This document shows, piece after piece, positions 15,802 through 24,705 of a stretch of DNA of 46,706 nt (position 1 is its first letter; each line of letters starts with the position of its first letter). Where the stretch lies: contig PIYH01000002.1 in the NCBI GenBank assembly GCA_003601695.1, positions 1 to 46,706 on the forward strand, in the 5' to 3' direction. The DNA is from Candidatus Bathyarchaeota archaeon. Its GTDB lineage: Archaea > Thermoproteota > Bathyarchaeia > Bathyarchaeales > DTEX01. The notes under the pieces were generated by a model that worked only from the letters and a program-made list of their open reading frames with translations, did not search any database and had not been told where the DNA came from. A program made the translations under genes and the position numbers.

Positions 15802-16797
15802 TTGTCGTTTCAAGATATCGTATCTTTAATTCACAGGGTTAAGCCTAGACATATTCTTCTTCTCTGTCACCAAAATGCGGATCCAGATGCGTTGGGATCA
15901 GCCTTCGCCCTTTCAAGGCTTCTGAAAAGAATATACCCCAAAGTTAAGGTCGAAGTCGCCTCCCCCGAAGGAATAAGTAAACTCTCCGAAGCAGTATCAG
16001 ATCTTCTGCCGATGAAGATTACGACGGATAATCCAAAATTTACAGCTAATATAATCATCATGCTGGATACGAATACGACTAAGCAGCTGGGTTTATGGGA
16101 AAACGATGTGAAGAAAACAGAGGCTCCGCTTGTGGTGATTGATCATCACGCAGCTCATCCGGAAACCGAAAGCATAGCATCCATCATGATCTGCGACGAA
16201 AACGCATCATCAACCTGTGAGATAATCTATAGGTTCTATGAGGAAATAGGCATGAAGCCGTTGAAGGAAGAGGCTGAAGCATTATTTTTAGGGATAACAT
16301 TCGATACTAAACACTTTGTATTGGCAAATTCTAGCACATTCAAGGTTGCTGCAGCCTTAGTTGATGCTGGTGTAGACGCTCAGAAGATAATCTCTAGGCT
16401 TACGCTTCCAACAAGTCTTTCCGAACGCATAGCTAGGCTTAAGGCTTGCAGAAGAATGCATCTCATCAGGATAAACAATTGGCTAATAGTCTTCTCACAT
16501 GTGAGTTCATTTCAGGCTTCAGCGGCACGTGCCCTCATTGGGCTAGGGGCGCATTTAGCATTAGTCTGCGGACAGAAGGATGATAACCTTCAGATAAGCA
16601 TAAGATCTGACATGGAATTCTATAAGAAGACAGGTTTCCATTTGGGAAGGGATCTTGCTAAACCTCTCGGAGAATACTTTCATGGAATGGGAGGTGGACA
16701 CTCAACAGCCGCTGGAGTTAATGGGATAGGCGATTATGAAGCAGTTGTTAAGCGGGCTTTGCGGATAATAAGAGAGAAGCTAAGAAAAATATCTTGA
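15802..16797 (+). CDS. DHH/DHHA1-family phosphoesterase (NrnA-like)
   Basis: 331 residues. Motifs of the DHH metal centre are all present: CHQNADPDALGSAFAL (His23, Asp27, Asp29), IIMLDTNT (motif II Asp), VIDHHAAHPE (motif III DHH) and later TFDTKHF. The C-terminal DHHA1 domain has GMGGGHSTAAGV. Relatives are NrnA-type nano-RNases/pAp phosphatases, RecJ and archaeal GAN; the length and lack of OB domains point to a NrnA-like nuclease of short RNA or cyclic-dinucleotide products. The start is TTG 15802 behind GAGAGGA. Position after prefoldin beta is a recurrent archaeal arrangement. Confidence 0.88.
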   Translation: MSFQDIVSLIHRVKPRHILLLCHQNADPDALGSAFALSRLLKRIYPKVKVEVASPEGISKLSEAVSDLLPMKITTDNPKFTANIIIMLDTNTTKQLGLWENDVKKTEAPLVVIDHHAAHPETESIASIMICDENASSTCEIIYRFYEEIGMKPLKEEAEALFLGITFDTKHFVLANSSTFKVAAALVDAGVDAQKIISRLTLPTSLSERIARLKACRRMHLIRINNWLIVFSHVSSFQASAARALIGLGAHLALVCGQKDDNLQISIRSDMEFYKKTGFHLGRDLAKPLGEYFHGMGGGHSTAAGVNGIGDYEAVVKRALRIIREKLRKIS

Positions 16798-16817
16798 GGG
16801 TTTCTGATAAAGAGGAG

Positions 16818-18986
16818 TTATTTCTCCTCTTTAATTTTCTTTGCGAATTCTATGCACTTCCTTTTGAAGTTCTCGTAGCTATTTGAGAATTCATTCATCG
16901 TCTTTACGGTAGCGCCGAAGCTTCTCCACTCCTTGGGTTTCAGTCCACGATTTCCATATTTACTTCTATCTGGAATCCCAGCTTCCTTCAGAATCTCTTG
17001 TTGATGGGGAGTGAGCTCATATGACTTTATGAATTCATCTTTTATGTCCATCCATTTCTCTGTAAGTCTATACAGGATCTCCGGATCGATCTCCCTAAGA
17101 ACGGATTCACTATACTCTTCAATGTTAAAGCCTTCCTTGAGACTTGTAGAGTACACATTCATCTGGTGATTCGGAAACTCCGTATGCGTCATATTCTTCC
17201 CGCTCAGCGTTAAAAGGGTCTCTCTGGGATGCCTCTTCGAAGCTGGTAACATATCTATTCCGCTTAGAACCTCCTCTGCCTGCTCATCTGTAAGTCCATA
17301 CTTCGACTTCAAGTAAGAGATCCATAGGGGAAGATTCTGAGGAGCAAAGAAGATCTCATAAACGCGTTTAGTAACTAGGATTCCGCAGTACTCTATGTCG
17401 TGTTCAAGCTTATCTAGAAACTCTTTTACCTCCTTCCTTGAACTTGAGGGAACGCCGGCCTCGGCGAGAAACTCTACAAGAGGTTCCTTGTTCATTGGGC
17501 GGAGGAATCTCCTGCTACTGATCGCCTTAACCATCTCATCCAAGGTTTCTTTATCCTTAACACTCTCCCACGCGTTTAACTTCATCGCTAAATTCTTAAG
17601 TGCAAGCTTTTTATCCTCGAATCTCTCTAGGGCTCTTTTGATTAGCTTCTCAACTTGAACCTCTCGCAGGTGATCATCTAGTCTGCCACCCATGTTCGTT
17701 TCATACACGGTCGTCAGCGGTATACCCTTCTTAACAGCTTCAGCCCGCCCCTCCATCTTAGCCAGTATCAGCTCTGTCTCTTGGGAGACAGTGAAAGTAA
17801 CAGTGTTGTTTGTGCCTATGCCTAAGCTTTCGAGCTTCCTTGTAATGTCGATGGCTGCCGGTGAGCTTCCAGCAACCTTAAATACGATATTCGGTCTTCC
17901 TCTCTCCTCGTTTTCTGAGTAGCCCCACAGCAAGTATGAGTCGTATCTTCTAAGGAAAGCTTCAGCGTCCTTATAGAATTTAAGTGCGTCCCTAACGCTT
18001 CTTTCATAATCATCCGCTATGTTCGGGTTAAGTTGAAGGCTTATCATGCCATGCTTCATTCTTGAGGCTATAGATATCGGCCTAAAGACGACAAGATTCC
18101 GCCATATGCTCACCTCCGTTCCGTAAGCGGCTAACTCATCTCCGAAGGACTCTGGATCCTTGAGGATCTCCTCATGCTCTTCAACTATCCCTCTGAAATC
18201 CGAGCATAAATCCTCCTCTCTGAATCCTTCCCACTGAGTCGGGTCATCAGTATAAGCGATAGCCGCTAGGGATGGATTCGTTGATACTTGAACAAATCCT
18301 AGGTGACGAAGCCACCTGAGACCTAGAGCATAATCGTTTCCGAATTTGCATATTTCCGCGGCGCTCATCCTGTAGTAAACATTATTTTGGATGTGCTCTA
18401 TAGCTGATGACAAAAACGAGTCAAGCACGTTTTCATCATCGATTCTCTTCTCGATCTCCTCCGCAACGTGGGCAACCATAGATCCAGGAGGTCTATAGTA
18501 ATTCTTCATCACCTTCTTCATCTCTGAAAGAAAATTCTTCACGACTGCCCTTGCTACGGAAGAGGCTCCTCCCCCTATTTTGCTTCTCCTCTCATACTCT
18601 TCGAATCCACGGAGGGCTTCCCTTATAATCTCTATAGATCTCTCAGCTTCTCCATCGCTGAAGCCAATTCTCTTCCTCTCGAAACCTGCAAGGTTTAAGG
18701 CAATATTTATGAGAGCATCATATATTCTGCTGAGAAAAAGCATGATCTCTTCCTTTTTCCCCTGCATTAATAAGTGATTGATCTTGAAGTTCAGTTGCCG
18801 AATGACGTTTCCAATAGTCTCTTTGAGATGCCCCCGCATCTCTCTATGTAAAATATGATCAGCCGCTAGCTTCGGATAGCCCTTCAATGTAAGATACACT
18901 ATGTGTCCAGCGTGATCCTCACTTGGAGGCGGGTACTCAAGATCCTCAGGTTTTGCTAATGAAAGAACTTCTTCAACATTAATCAT
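16818..18986 (-). CDS. Very large transaldolase-like protein (722 aa)
   Basis: A TIM-barrel transaldolase core lies at about 215-445. VQVSTNPSLAA (232-242) matches the transaldolase 'TTNPSL' motif, GMISLQLNPNIADD (313-326) matches 'VSxEVxPRLAxD', and VFKVAGSSPAAIDITRKLES (368-387) followed by GIGTNNTVTFTVSQ matches 'IKIPATxxGxxAxxxLxxxGI.xN.T..Fs..Q'. Lys370 stands where transaldolase forms its Schiff base. Ordinary transaldolases have 210-380 residues; here a helical 210-residue N-terminal part and a 275-residue C-terminal part are added, without a family I recognise. It may transfer a dihydroxyacetone unit or be a lyase on another sugar phosphate. It is a single gene, convergent with the DHH gene. 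A GGGGAAG ribosome site precedes ATG 18986. Confidence 0.72.
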   Translation of the reverse strand: MINVEEVLSLAKPEDLEYPPPSEDHAGHIVYLTLKGYPKLAADHILHREMRGHLKETIGNVIRQLNFKINHLLMQGKKEEIMLFLSRIYDALINIALNLAGFERKRIGFSDGEAERSIEIIREALRGFEEYERRSKIGGGASSVARAVVKNFLSEMKKVMKNYYRPPGSMVAHVAEEIEKRIDDENVLDSFLSSAIEHIQNNVYYRMSAAEICKFGNDYALGLRWLRHLGFVQVSTNPSLAAIAYTDDPTQWEGFREEDLCSDFRGIVEEHEEILKDPESFGDELAAYGTEVSIWRNLVVFRPISIASRMKHGMISLQLNPNIADDYERSVRDALKFYKDAEAFLRRYDSYLLWGYSENEERGRPNIVFKVAGSSPAAIDITRKLESLGIGTNNTVTFTVSQETELILAKMEGRAEAVKKGIPLTTVYETNMGGRLDDHLREVQVEKLIKRALERFEDKKLALKNLAMKLNAWESVKDKETLDEMVKAISSRRFLRPMNKEPLVEFLAEAGVPSSSRKEVKEFLDKLEHDIEYCGILVTKRVYEIFFAPQNLPLWISYLKSKYGLTDEQAEEVLSGIDMLPASKRHPRETLLTLSGKNMTHTEFPNHQMNVYSTSLKEGFNIEEYSESVLREIDPEILYRLTEKWMDIKDEFIKSYELTPHQQEILKEAGIPDRSKYGNRGLKPKEWRSFGATVKTMNEFSNSYENFKRKCIEFAKKIKEEK

Positions 18987-19063
18987 ATTCTAGCTTCCCC
19001 TTTGAGAGTGTTTAATTAAACTAAAGGAGAGATCCAATTTATCTTTTTTATGCTTCTTGGGAT

Positions 19064-19867
19064 TTAGCGATTATGAGAAGAAAAGAGACTGTTAAGCCAA
19101 TTCAACGTTTTTTCTATAACTTCTCTTGTATGCTTCTTCTCTGTGAATGTGTGGTCTCCACCCTTAATTATGTATAACTCGTTTTTTCTGTTGAGTTTCT
19201 TAAGCATCTCGTATCCTTTGATGGATTCTTCTAGGGGGATTACTTCATCGGAGTCTCCGTGAATCATAAGGACTGGAACCTTTATCTTGTCGAGTATCTG
19301 AAGAGGCGTTGGGGAATCAAGAGTTTCGAAGAATGGCTTCCTAAGGTACCAGCCGCCTCCTATACTTATGGCTTCACCCTCTTCCAGCCTCTTCCAATCC
19401 TCTTTTTTGAGGAGGCTAAGAAATTTTTTCCTTAAAGGAATGAGTGCAGCTGAATATAAAACAATGAACTTTATGCGTTTGTCTCTTGAAGCAATAATCG
19501 CGGCGACTCTTCCTCCCATGCTTAATCCTATAACTCCTATCCTCTCAGGATCTGTGTATGGGAAGCTTAGGAGAAAACTTATCGCCCTTGAGGCATCGCT
19601 CACCTCCCTGAGAACAGTCATATCCTCGAATTCTCCGTCGCTATCGCCAGATCCTCTAAAGTCGAAACGTAATACGATGAAGCCGGCATTACATAGGGCC
19701 CTCGCAACGTGGACAAATAGCCTATGCGCCTCAGACTTGTGTCCAGTGAAGCCGTGAAGCATCACCACTGCGGGAGCGGTCTTTTCACCCTTCCCTAAGC
19801 CATCAGGCATATGGAGAATCCCGACGATGTATTCTCCCTCATTCTCAAAAACCACAGGTTTTATCAT
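19064..19867 (-). CDS. Alpha/beta-hydrolase (esterase/acyl-peptidase-like)
   Basis: 267 residues. VVMLHGFTGHKSEAH gives the oxyanion-hole HG, VIGLSMGGRVA the nucleophile elbow with Ser, HGDSDEVIP the acid Asp, and GGDHTFT the catalytic His, all in the usual order. FDFRGSGDSDG is the standard beta-4 loop. The family is broad; ester or peptide substrates are possible. The start is chosen at ATG 19867 because GGTGA lies 7 bases before it, whereas the ATG at 19873 is only 1-2 bases from that site. The gene stands between the transaldolase-like and MBL-fold genes on the same strand. Confidence 0.88.
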   Translation of the reverse strand: MIKPVVFENEGEYIVGILHMPDGLGKGEKTAPAVVMLHGFTGHKSEAHRLFVHVARALCNAGFIVLRFDFRGSGDSDGEFEDMTVLREVSDASRAISFLLSFPYTDPERIGVIGLSMGGRVAAIIASRDKRIKFIVLYSAALIPLRKKFLSLLKKEDWKRLEEGEAISIGGGWYLRKPFFETLDSPTPLQILDKIKVPVLMIHGDSDEVIPLEESIKGYEMLKKLNRKNELYIIKGGDHTFTEKKHTREVIEKTLNWLNSLFSSHNR

Positions 19868-19908
19868 ATACATTTCACCTTGCCAGCAAAAGATACAAAT
19901 AGAAATAA

Positions 19909-20913
19909 TTATGGTTTTTCTTTCCTAAATTTAGTGGGTATAAGATCTATTGGATACGCTTTAATATGCATTTTTTGCTCAATGTATCTAGCTAAGGTCT
20001 CATTGAAACGTCCGCCGTGGCATGTCAGCACAATTTTAGGATCGCACTCCTCCACAAACCTTATAATCCTATGGAAATCCGCATGGTCGCTTAAGGGAAA
20101 GCCTCTTCTTCTACTCCACAGAGCCCATCCGGAAACTAAGGCATCCTCGAATCCAGCGTCTGAAATCTTTATATTCTTCGGAGCCACGTAGATGAATCCT
20201 CCATGCCGCTTTATCTCTTCAGCCTCTGAGGATTGTTCATCAATGTATCGGAGGCGGAATCCATGTCGTTCATACACCATATTCATCAATGCGACCCTTG
20301 GATGAGCAATCACTGGGATATCGCATTCATTAAAAATACAGATTATTTCCTGTGCGTTTCCTAATGGATCCGCCCGAAAGAGGGGAATCCGCCCACGTTT
20401 CAGAACTCTTCCAGCCCATTCAGCCATATCTTCACCTATCTCATCCACCTTGGGAAAGACGAAGCTCGGCGAACCGAATGTTGCTTCCACAATCAGAACA
20501 TCACATTGGACAGGCTCAGCCGGCTTCATTGTCTTAGTCTTCTCCGTGTTGAAGTCTCCAGTATAAAGAATTATTCCTTCAGGAGCCCTCACCTCATACT
20601 CGAAGCTTCCAAGGACATGTCCAGAATTATGAGGGATAACTTCAACTTCGCCTATCGTGGTTTTTTCTTTGAGACTTAGCGAGAAGGAATTTTTAATGCT
20701 GAAGAAGTTGGAGACGATCTCTAGAGTCTCTTTTGAGGAGTATTTCTTAGCATTCTTTATTCTGAAAGCCGCTGAATGATCGAAGTGACCGTGAGAAACG
20801 AAAAAAACCGAGTCTTCTATGCTACTCCTTTTAGAATCTAAGACTACCTTAGCATCCTTGTATTCAATGCGGACTCCGCCGTTCCATTCTATTCTCAAAT
20901 CATCTACGCCCAT
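19909..20913 (-). CDS. Metallo-beta-lactamase-fold nuclease-like protein
   Basis: 334 residues. The MBL metal site is complete: FVSHGHFDHSA (motif 2 HxHxDH), HNSGHVLGSFEY (motif 3 His), LYTGDFNTEKT (motif 4 Asp) and FPLSDHADFHR (C-terminal His). The order and the text 'GDFNTEKTKTMKP...EATFGSPSFVFP' match the COG1236-like group of exonucleases (YSH1/CPSF73, SNM1 and ligase-associated nucleases). It likely cuts RNA or single-stranded DNA ends. It is shorter than archaeal aCPSF and lacks KH domains. ATG 20913 is preferred over the in-frame TTG at 20919. It lies upstream of the hydrolase gene on the same strand, 41 bases apart, and divergent from the M29 peptidase. Confidence 0.8.
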   Translation of the reverse strand: MGVDDLRIEWNGGVRIEYKDAKVVLDSKRSSIEDSVFFVSHGHFDHSAAFRIKNAKKYSSKETLEIVSNFFSIKNSFSLSLKEKTTIGEVEVIPHNSGHVLGSFEYEVRAPEGIILYTGDFNTEKTKTMKPAEPVQCDVLIVEATFGSPSFVFPKVDEIGEDMAEWAGRVLKRGRIPLFRADPLGNAQEIICIFNECDIPVIAHPRVALMNMVYERHGFRLRYIDEQSSEAEEIKRHGGFIYVAPKNIKISDAGFEDALVSGWALWSRRRGFPLSDHADFHRIIRFVEECDPKIVLTCHGGRFNETLARYIEQKMHIKAYPIDLIPTKFRKEKP

Positions 20914-21001
20914 CCACAAATATCTTCCAGCTTAAATTAGAGTTTCGATGAAACATTAAATATTTTCAATGATCATAGCCTTAAAGCAGGAGGAGTAAGC
21001 G

Positions 21002-22153
21002 TTGGTTACGAAAGATGAGATCGCTAAATGCGCCGAGGCTATTGTTAATGGAACCAGCATCAAGAAAGAAGAAGCCGTTATAATTCGAGGCGGAGTACAT
21101 GTACAGGAACTCCTCGAGGAAATAGGCATTCTATGCTATAAGAGAGGAGCCCACCCGTTGATCATCTCATTAAGTGATGAATATTCAGCTCGTGTATATG
21201 AGGAAGTGCCAACTGAAATTTTAGAGGTAACTCCAAAACATTACCTCGCAGCTGTCAAGGAGGCTGACGCATACATAGTCGTCGAGCCATTTAAGGATCC
21301 CAGAGTCCAGACAAGGTTCCCACGCGAAAAAGTAGCTGCCAAGACGAAGGCTAACGTTCCCATAAGAAAACTATTACACGGGGAGGAAGGCCCGGGGAAG
21401 AAATGGACGTATGCTGGATGGCCGACTCATGAAGCTGCAGAATTCTACGGTGTCGAATATGAAGTTCTAGAGAGACTCATAATTGGCGGAATTGCTGTGC
21501 CCACATCTATTCTTAAAGGTTACATTTCAAGGCTGGCTGAGAAGCTTAGAGAAGCCGATATTCTCCACGTGACAGATGAGAAGGGTACGGATTTCATATG
21601 CAAAATAAAGGGCAGACGAATAAACGAGGATGATGGAGTGATTGATGAATATGATATTAAAGTCGGCGACACGGGAAACAACTTACCTGCTGGTGAGGTC
21701 TTTATTGCTCCTCACGAGACCTTTGGGGAAGGAATTCTCTTTTGCCCAGTAACAATAGATAGATTAACAAACAAGATTATTAGAGATGCGACTTTAAAAT
21801 TCAAGGATGGTAGACTCATCTTAAATGAATGCTCCGCGAGGGTTAATGGAGAGGAGATGATTGATTCATTCAGGAGATGCATAGAGATCGATAGAGCTAA
21901 TGAACGTGAAGTTAGGACGACAAATATTGCTGAGCTTGGGATAGGATGCAACCCTGCAATCAACAGGGCAATAGGATATATTCTAACAGATGAGAAACTC
22001 GGGGGCTCCGTACACCTTGCCTTCGGATCTAATCTAAGCTATGGTGGAACATCTAAATCTTGCATGCATTGGGACTTCGTAACTGATTCCTCAGCAACTA
22101 TAGAGATTGCGGATACCGGAGAAGTAATTATGAAGAAGGGAAAGATACAGTAA
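21002..22153 (+). CDS. M29-family metallo-aminopeptidase (AmpS-like)
   Basis: 383 residues, normal for the family. Thermophilic aminopeptidases of M29 bind two metal ions and release N-terminal residues in the cytoplasm. Diagnostic segments: AGWPTHEAAEFYGV, DTGNNLPAGEVFIAPHE with the metal-binding Glu, GELGIGCNPAINR-like text (AELGIGCNPAIN), KLGGSVHLAFGSNLSYGG and the His-Asp pair in CMHWDFV. The start is TTG 21002 with a strong GGAGGAG site 7 bases upstream. It is followed 89 bases later by the HMG-CoA synthase gene, which has its own TATA box. Confidence 0.93.
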   Translation: MVTKDEIAKCAEAIVNGTSIKKEEAVIIRGGVHVQELLEEIGILCYKRGAHPLIISLSDEYSARVYEEVPTEILEVTPKHYLAAVKEADAYIVVEPFKDPRVQTRFPREKVAAKTKANVPIRKLLHGEEGPGKKWTYAGWPTHEAAEFYGVEYEVLERLIIGGIAVPTSILKGYISRLAEKLREADILHVTDEKGTDFICKIKGRRINEDDGVIDEYDIKVGDTGNNLPAGEVFIAPHETFGEGILFCPVTIDRLTNKIIRDATLKFKDGRLILNECSARVNGEEMIDSFRRCIEIDRANEREVRTTNIAELGIGCNPAINRAIGYILTDEKLGGSVHLAFGSNLSYGGTSKSCMHWDFVTDSSATIEIADTGEVIMKKGKIQ

Positions 22154-22212
22154 AGTTTTTAATACCTTATTTTAAGAAAGCATTATATTCCACAATATTT
22201 CACATAGGTATA

Positions 22213-22222
22213 ATCTTTAAAA
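22213..22222 (+). promoter_or_regulatory. TATA box for the HMG-CoA synthase gene
   Basis: ATCTTTAAAA lies about 25 bases before GTG 22243, with no Shine-Dalgarno sequence between. This predicts a transcript that starts at or within a few bases of the initiation codon (leaderless). It is the same word seen before ATG 8749. Confidence 0.5.
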
Positions 22223-22242
22223 TGCTCTGAAAAATGTAGAGC

Positions 22243-23619
22243 GTGAATATTTTGAAGACAATAGTCGGAATAGATGATATGGCCGCCTACGTTCCAAAGC
22301 TCTATGTAGACGCTAAGGATCTAGCTGAGGCTAGGGGAATACCCCCAGACAAAATTACGAAGGGATTAGGCATAGAGAATCTATCCATCCCAGATGTGCA
22401 TGAGGATGCTGCAACGATGGCGGCTATGGCAACGCTTAAGCTAATGGAGAAAAATGACCTTTCACCAAAAGATATAGACTTCATCGAGGTGGCGACTGAA
22501 ACGAGTCCGGATGCTTCTAAACCCATATCATGCTATGTTCAAGGCATGCTTGAACAGGTTTATGGTAAAGGAAGCTTCAACCATATAGGTGCTCCCGAGA
22601 CAAAATTTGCATGCGTAGGTGCCACATATGCTCTTATAGACCGCCTAGCGTATATAGCTTCGGGCTGGAATAAAGCTGAGTATTCGATTGTGGTTGCAAC
22701 GGATATTGCAAAGTATGATCTTAACTCCTCCGGGGAGCCGACTCAGGGAGCGGCGGCGATCGCTTTGCTCTTGAAGAAGGATCCTCGTCTGTTGGCATAT
22801 GAATCTGAATTCACGGGCTTCGGAACAATTGATGATAGAGACTTCTTTAGGCCTGTGGAGCGTAAGACGGCCGTTGTTAACGGTCGGTACTCTATAGGCT
22901 GCTATTTAAGGGACATGCGGATCGCTACGGATGCTTACCGGCGAAACATGATGAAGCTTGGGGTTCTTAATCCTCTAGGAGGAAGCCTATCAGAAAAGAT
23001 CGATCTGGCCTCGTTTCATTCTCCATTCCCGAAGATGGTTCAATACGCCTTCGCATCCTTTCTAATCCATGATTGGAGAAATCTTCCGAAATGGAAGAAG
23101 ATAATGGAGGCTATAGGACCCGAACCGAGCAGGGAAGGATTAACAGATGTTGAATTCTACATCTCCGAGAAGTATAGGGAATTCAGGAGAAGATTCGCTA
23201 AAACTGAGGAGTTTAGAAGAGAATACGAGGTCAAGATAAAAGACTCGCTTGAGGCTCTCAGACAAATCGGGAACGCATATACCGCCTCAGTCTGGCTTGG
23301 AGTTAACAGCCACTTCGAGATGAGAAATGATGACCTCGCCGGAAAAAGGTTTGGGATAGGCTCTTACGGAAGCGGAAGCAGCGCTGTCGTCTGTAGCTTC
23401 ATCATTCAGCCCGAGTATAAGGAAGTAGTTAAGAAGTTTAACTTAATGCAGATGTTGAAAGAAAGAAAACGAATATCCATCGATGTATATGAGGATTTAC
23501 ATGAGGAGAGGCTTAAGTTCCATGAAAGCGTGATTCCTCCAAAGAACGAGTTTGCGCTTGTCTCATTCGGGAAGACAGATATCGATTATGGATATCGCTA
23601 CTATAAGTATATAAGATAA
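22243..23619 (+). CDS. Hydroxymethylglutaryl-CoA synthase, long (bacterial/eukaryotic-like) type
   Basis: 458 residues of a thiolase-fold enzyme that joins acetyl-CoA and acetoacetyl-CoA, the entry to the mevalonate pathway and archaeal membrane lipids. The catalytic triad is visible: Glu86 in VATETSPDASKP, Cys124 in ETKFACVGATYAL, and His259 in ASFHSPFPKM. GSYGSGSSAVVCS near 375 is the C-terminal glycine-rich loop. Most archaeal enzymes have about 350 residues and sit beside a thiolase and a DUF35 protein; this one is longer, looks more like MvaS/eukaryotic HMGCS, and lacks those neighbours. The start is GTG 22243 or TTG 22252. Confidence 0.9.
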   Translation: MNILKTIVGIDDMAAYVPKLYVDAKDLAEARGIPPDKITKGLGIENLSIPDVHEDAATMAAMATLKLMEKNDLSPKDIDFIEVATETSPDASKPISCYVQGMLEQVYGKGSFNHIGAPETKFACVGATYALIDRLAYIASGWNKAEYSIVVATDIAKYDLNSSGEPTQGAAAIALLLKKDPRLLAYESEFTGFGTIDDRDFFRPVERKTAVVNGRYSIGCYLRDMRIATDAYRRNMMKLGVLNPLGGSLSEKIDLASFHSPFPKMVQYAFASFLIHDWRNLPKWKKIMEAIGPEPSREGLTDVEFYISEKYREFRRRFAKTEEFRREYEVKIKDSLEALRQIGNAYTASVWLGVNSHFEMRNDDLAGKRFGIGSYGSGSSAVVCSFIIQPEYKEVVKKFNLMQMLKERKRISIDVYEDLHEERLKFHESVIPPKNEFALVSFGKTDIDYGYRYYKYIR

Positions 23620-24257
23620 GCGGAGCTTCGTTTTCCCACATAACTACTGTCTTTTTTACTCTCAGATGGGACGAATTCTTTCCCAAAGATTATCAGTATA
23701 TTGATTGGTCTTCATGTCTGCATGCTTTATTGCTCATTTACAGATGTAAGAAGAAACTCTTGTAGATAAATTCACTAAATATGAGATTTACGTCTTTCAC
23801 CGGAAAAGGATAGATGTGAACTGAGTCTTCCATCTTTATTCACAATGAAGATCCATCTAGATATTTCCCGTATAATAAGATGAAAGGGATGCCATAAAAA
23901 ATAAGCCGCGCATTTTCGCTGGAGATTTAATTCCATTCTGCTTCAAGTTATTTTCTAAGAAATATAGTTTTAACCTCTAGCTCCTTAAACGGGTTCTTAA
24001 TGCGCTCCTCAACTGGATGATTCTCTCTCCATAACTTTTCCCATCATGCTAGGCTTATTCCTAGCTTCGTTGATACTTAAGGAGAAATTAGATACTAGGA
24101 GAATTAGGATTAGGAGGAAGCGATCTTATAGATTCTGCGGATGTAGATTTCCTCCATACTAGTCAGGATTCTCTTCGAGGTCAAAGAAATAAAAATAAAA
24201 GCTAACATTTATAAGTGGCGCTGATTTCTCCGCTTTGAGGGTAGAGGCCGTAATAGA
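23620..24257. other. 638-base stretch without a convincing gene
   Basis: Both strands were read. No tRNA-like, repeat or transposon signal is visible. Three short frames look slightly gene-like: minus 23948-24043 (no start; reads WEKLWRENHPVEERIKNPFK then ELEVKTIFLRK and stop, like the end of a protein), a minus 31-codon frame starting MEDSVHIYPF near 23830, and plus 24046-24162 (38 codons, MLGLFLASLILKEKL then a basic tail). None has a good ribosome site or a family match. The region is most simply a decayed gene or regulatory spacer between the HMG-CoA synthase gene and the convergent EVE gene. Confidence 0.4.
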
Positions 24258-24671
24258 TCATTTAGCCTCTCTGAGCGAGGCCTTCGCCTTCACAGCCCTC
24301 AATATAGACTTCACCTGCTCATCTGTTAGGGGATATCCATGGAGATACTTTCCTCTAGCTTCAACAGCTGATAATACCGTGTCTTTAACTGGAACTGGAG
24401 GATCTATTCTATAGAGTTTATTGAAGATTAAGATGCCCCTCCACCTCATCTCCTCACATATTCTTCGCTCATCCTCTGGCAATTCTTTTTTCTCCACGAA
24501 CTCCTTAATAATTCCGTATCCCACCAATGAATCGGCTTCCTCTGTTTTATGAACCAAAAAAACTATGTCTCCTGAGTTCCATCTTCTCGGAACCCCAAGA
24601 AAATATCTCTTTGTTGAAAAAACCTGCCGACACCACTCTTCCTTAACGATCCGTAAGATGTAACTCTTCAT
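24258..24671 (-). CDS. EVE/PUA-like domain protein
   Basis: 137 residues. The text KSYILRIVKEEWCRQVFSTK, FLGVPRRWNSGDIVFLVHK and SLVGYGIIKEFV follows the EVE fold (the PUA/YTH relative): first strand with a lone working residue, 'GV' strand, GDxxxF strand and G-x-G-x-I strand. EVE domains bind modified bases in DNA or RNA. It is encoded just downstream of gatA on the same strand (34 bases), so it is probably in the gatC-gatA transcript, which hints at a tRNA- or RNA-related role. GGTGAGG precedes ATG 24671. Confidence 0.7.
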   Translation of the reverse strand: MKSYILRIVKEEWCRQVFSTKRYFLGVPRRWNSGDIVFLVHKTEEADSLVGYGIIKEFVEKKELPEDERRICEEMRWRGILIFNKLYRIDPPVPVKDTVLSAVEARGKYLHGYPLTDEQVKSILRAVKAKASLREAK

Positions 24672-24705
24672 TAAACCTCACCATTAATTTGTAGTATTGA
24701 ACATC

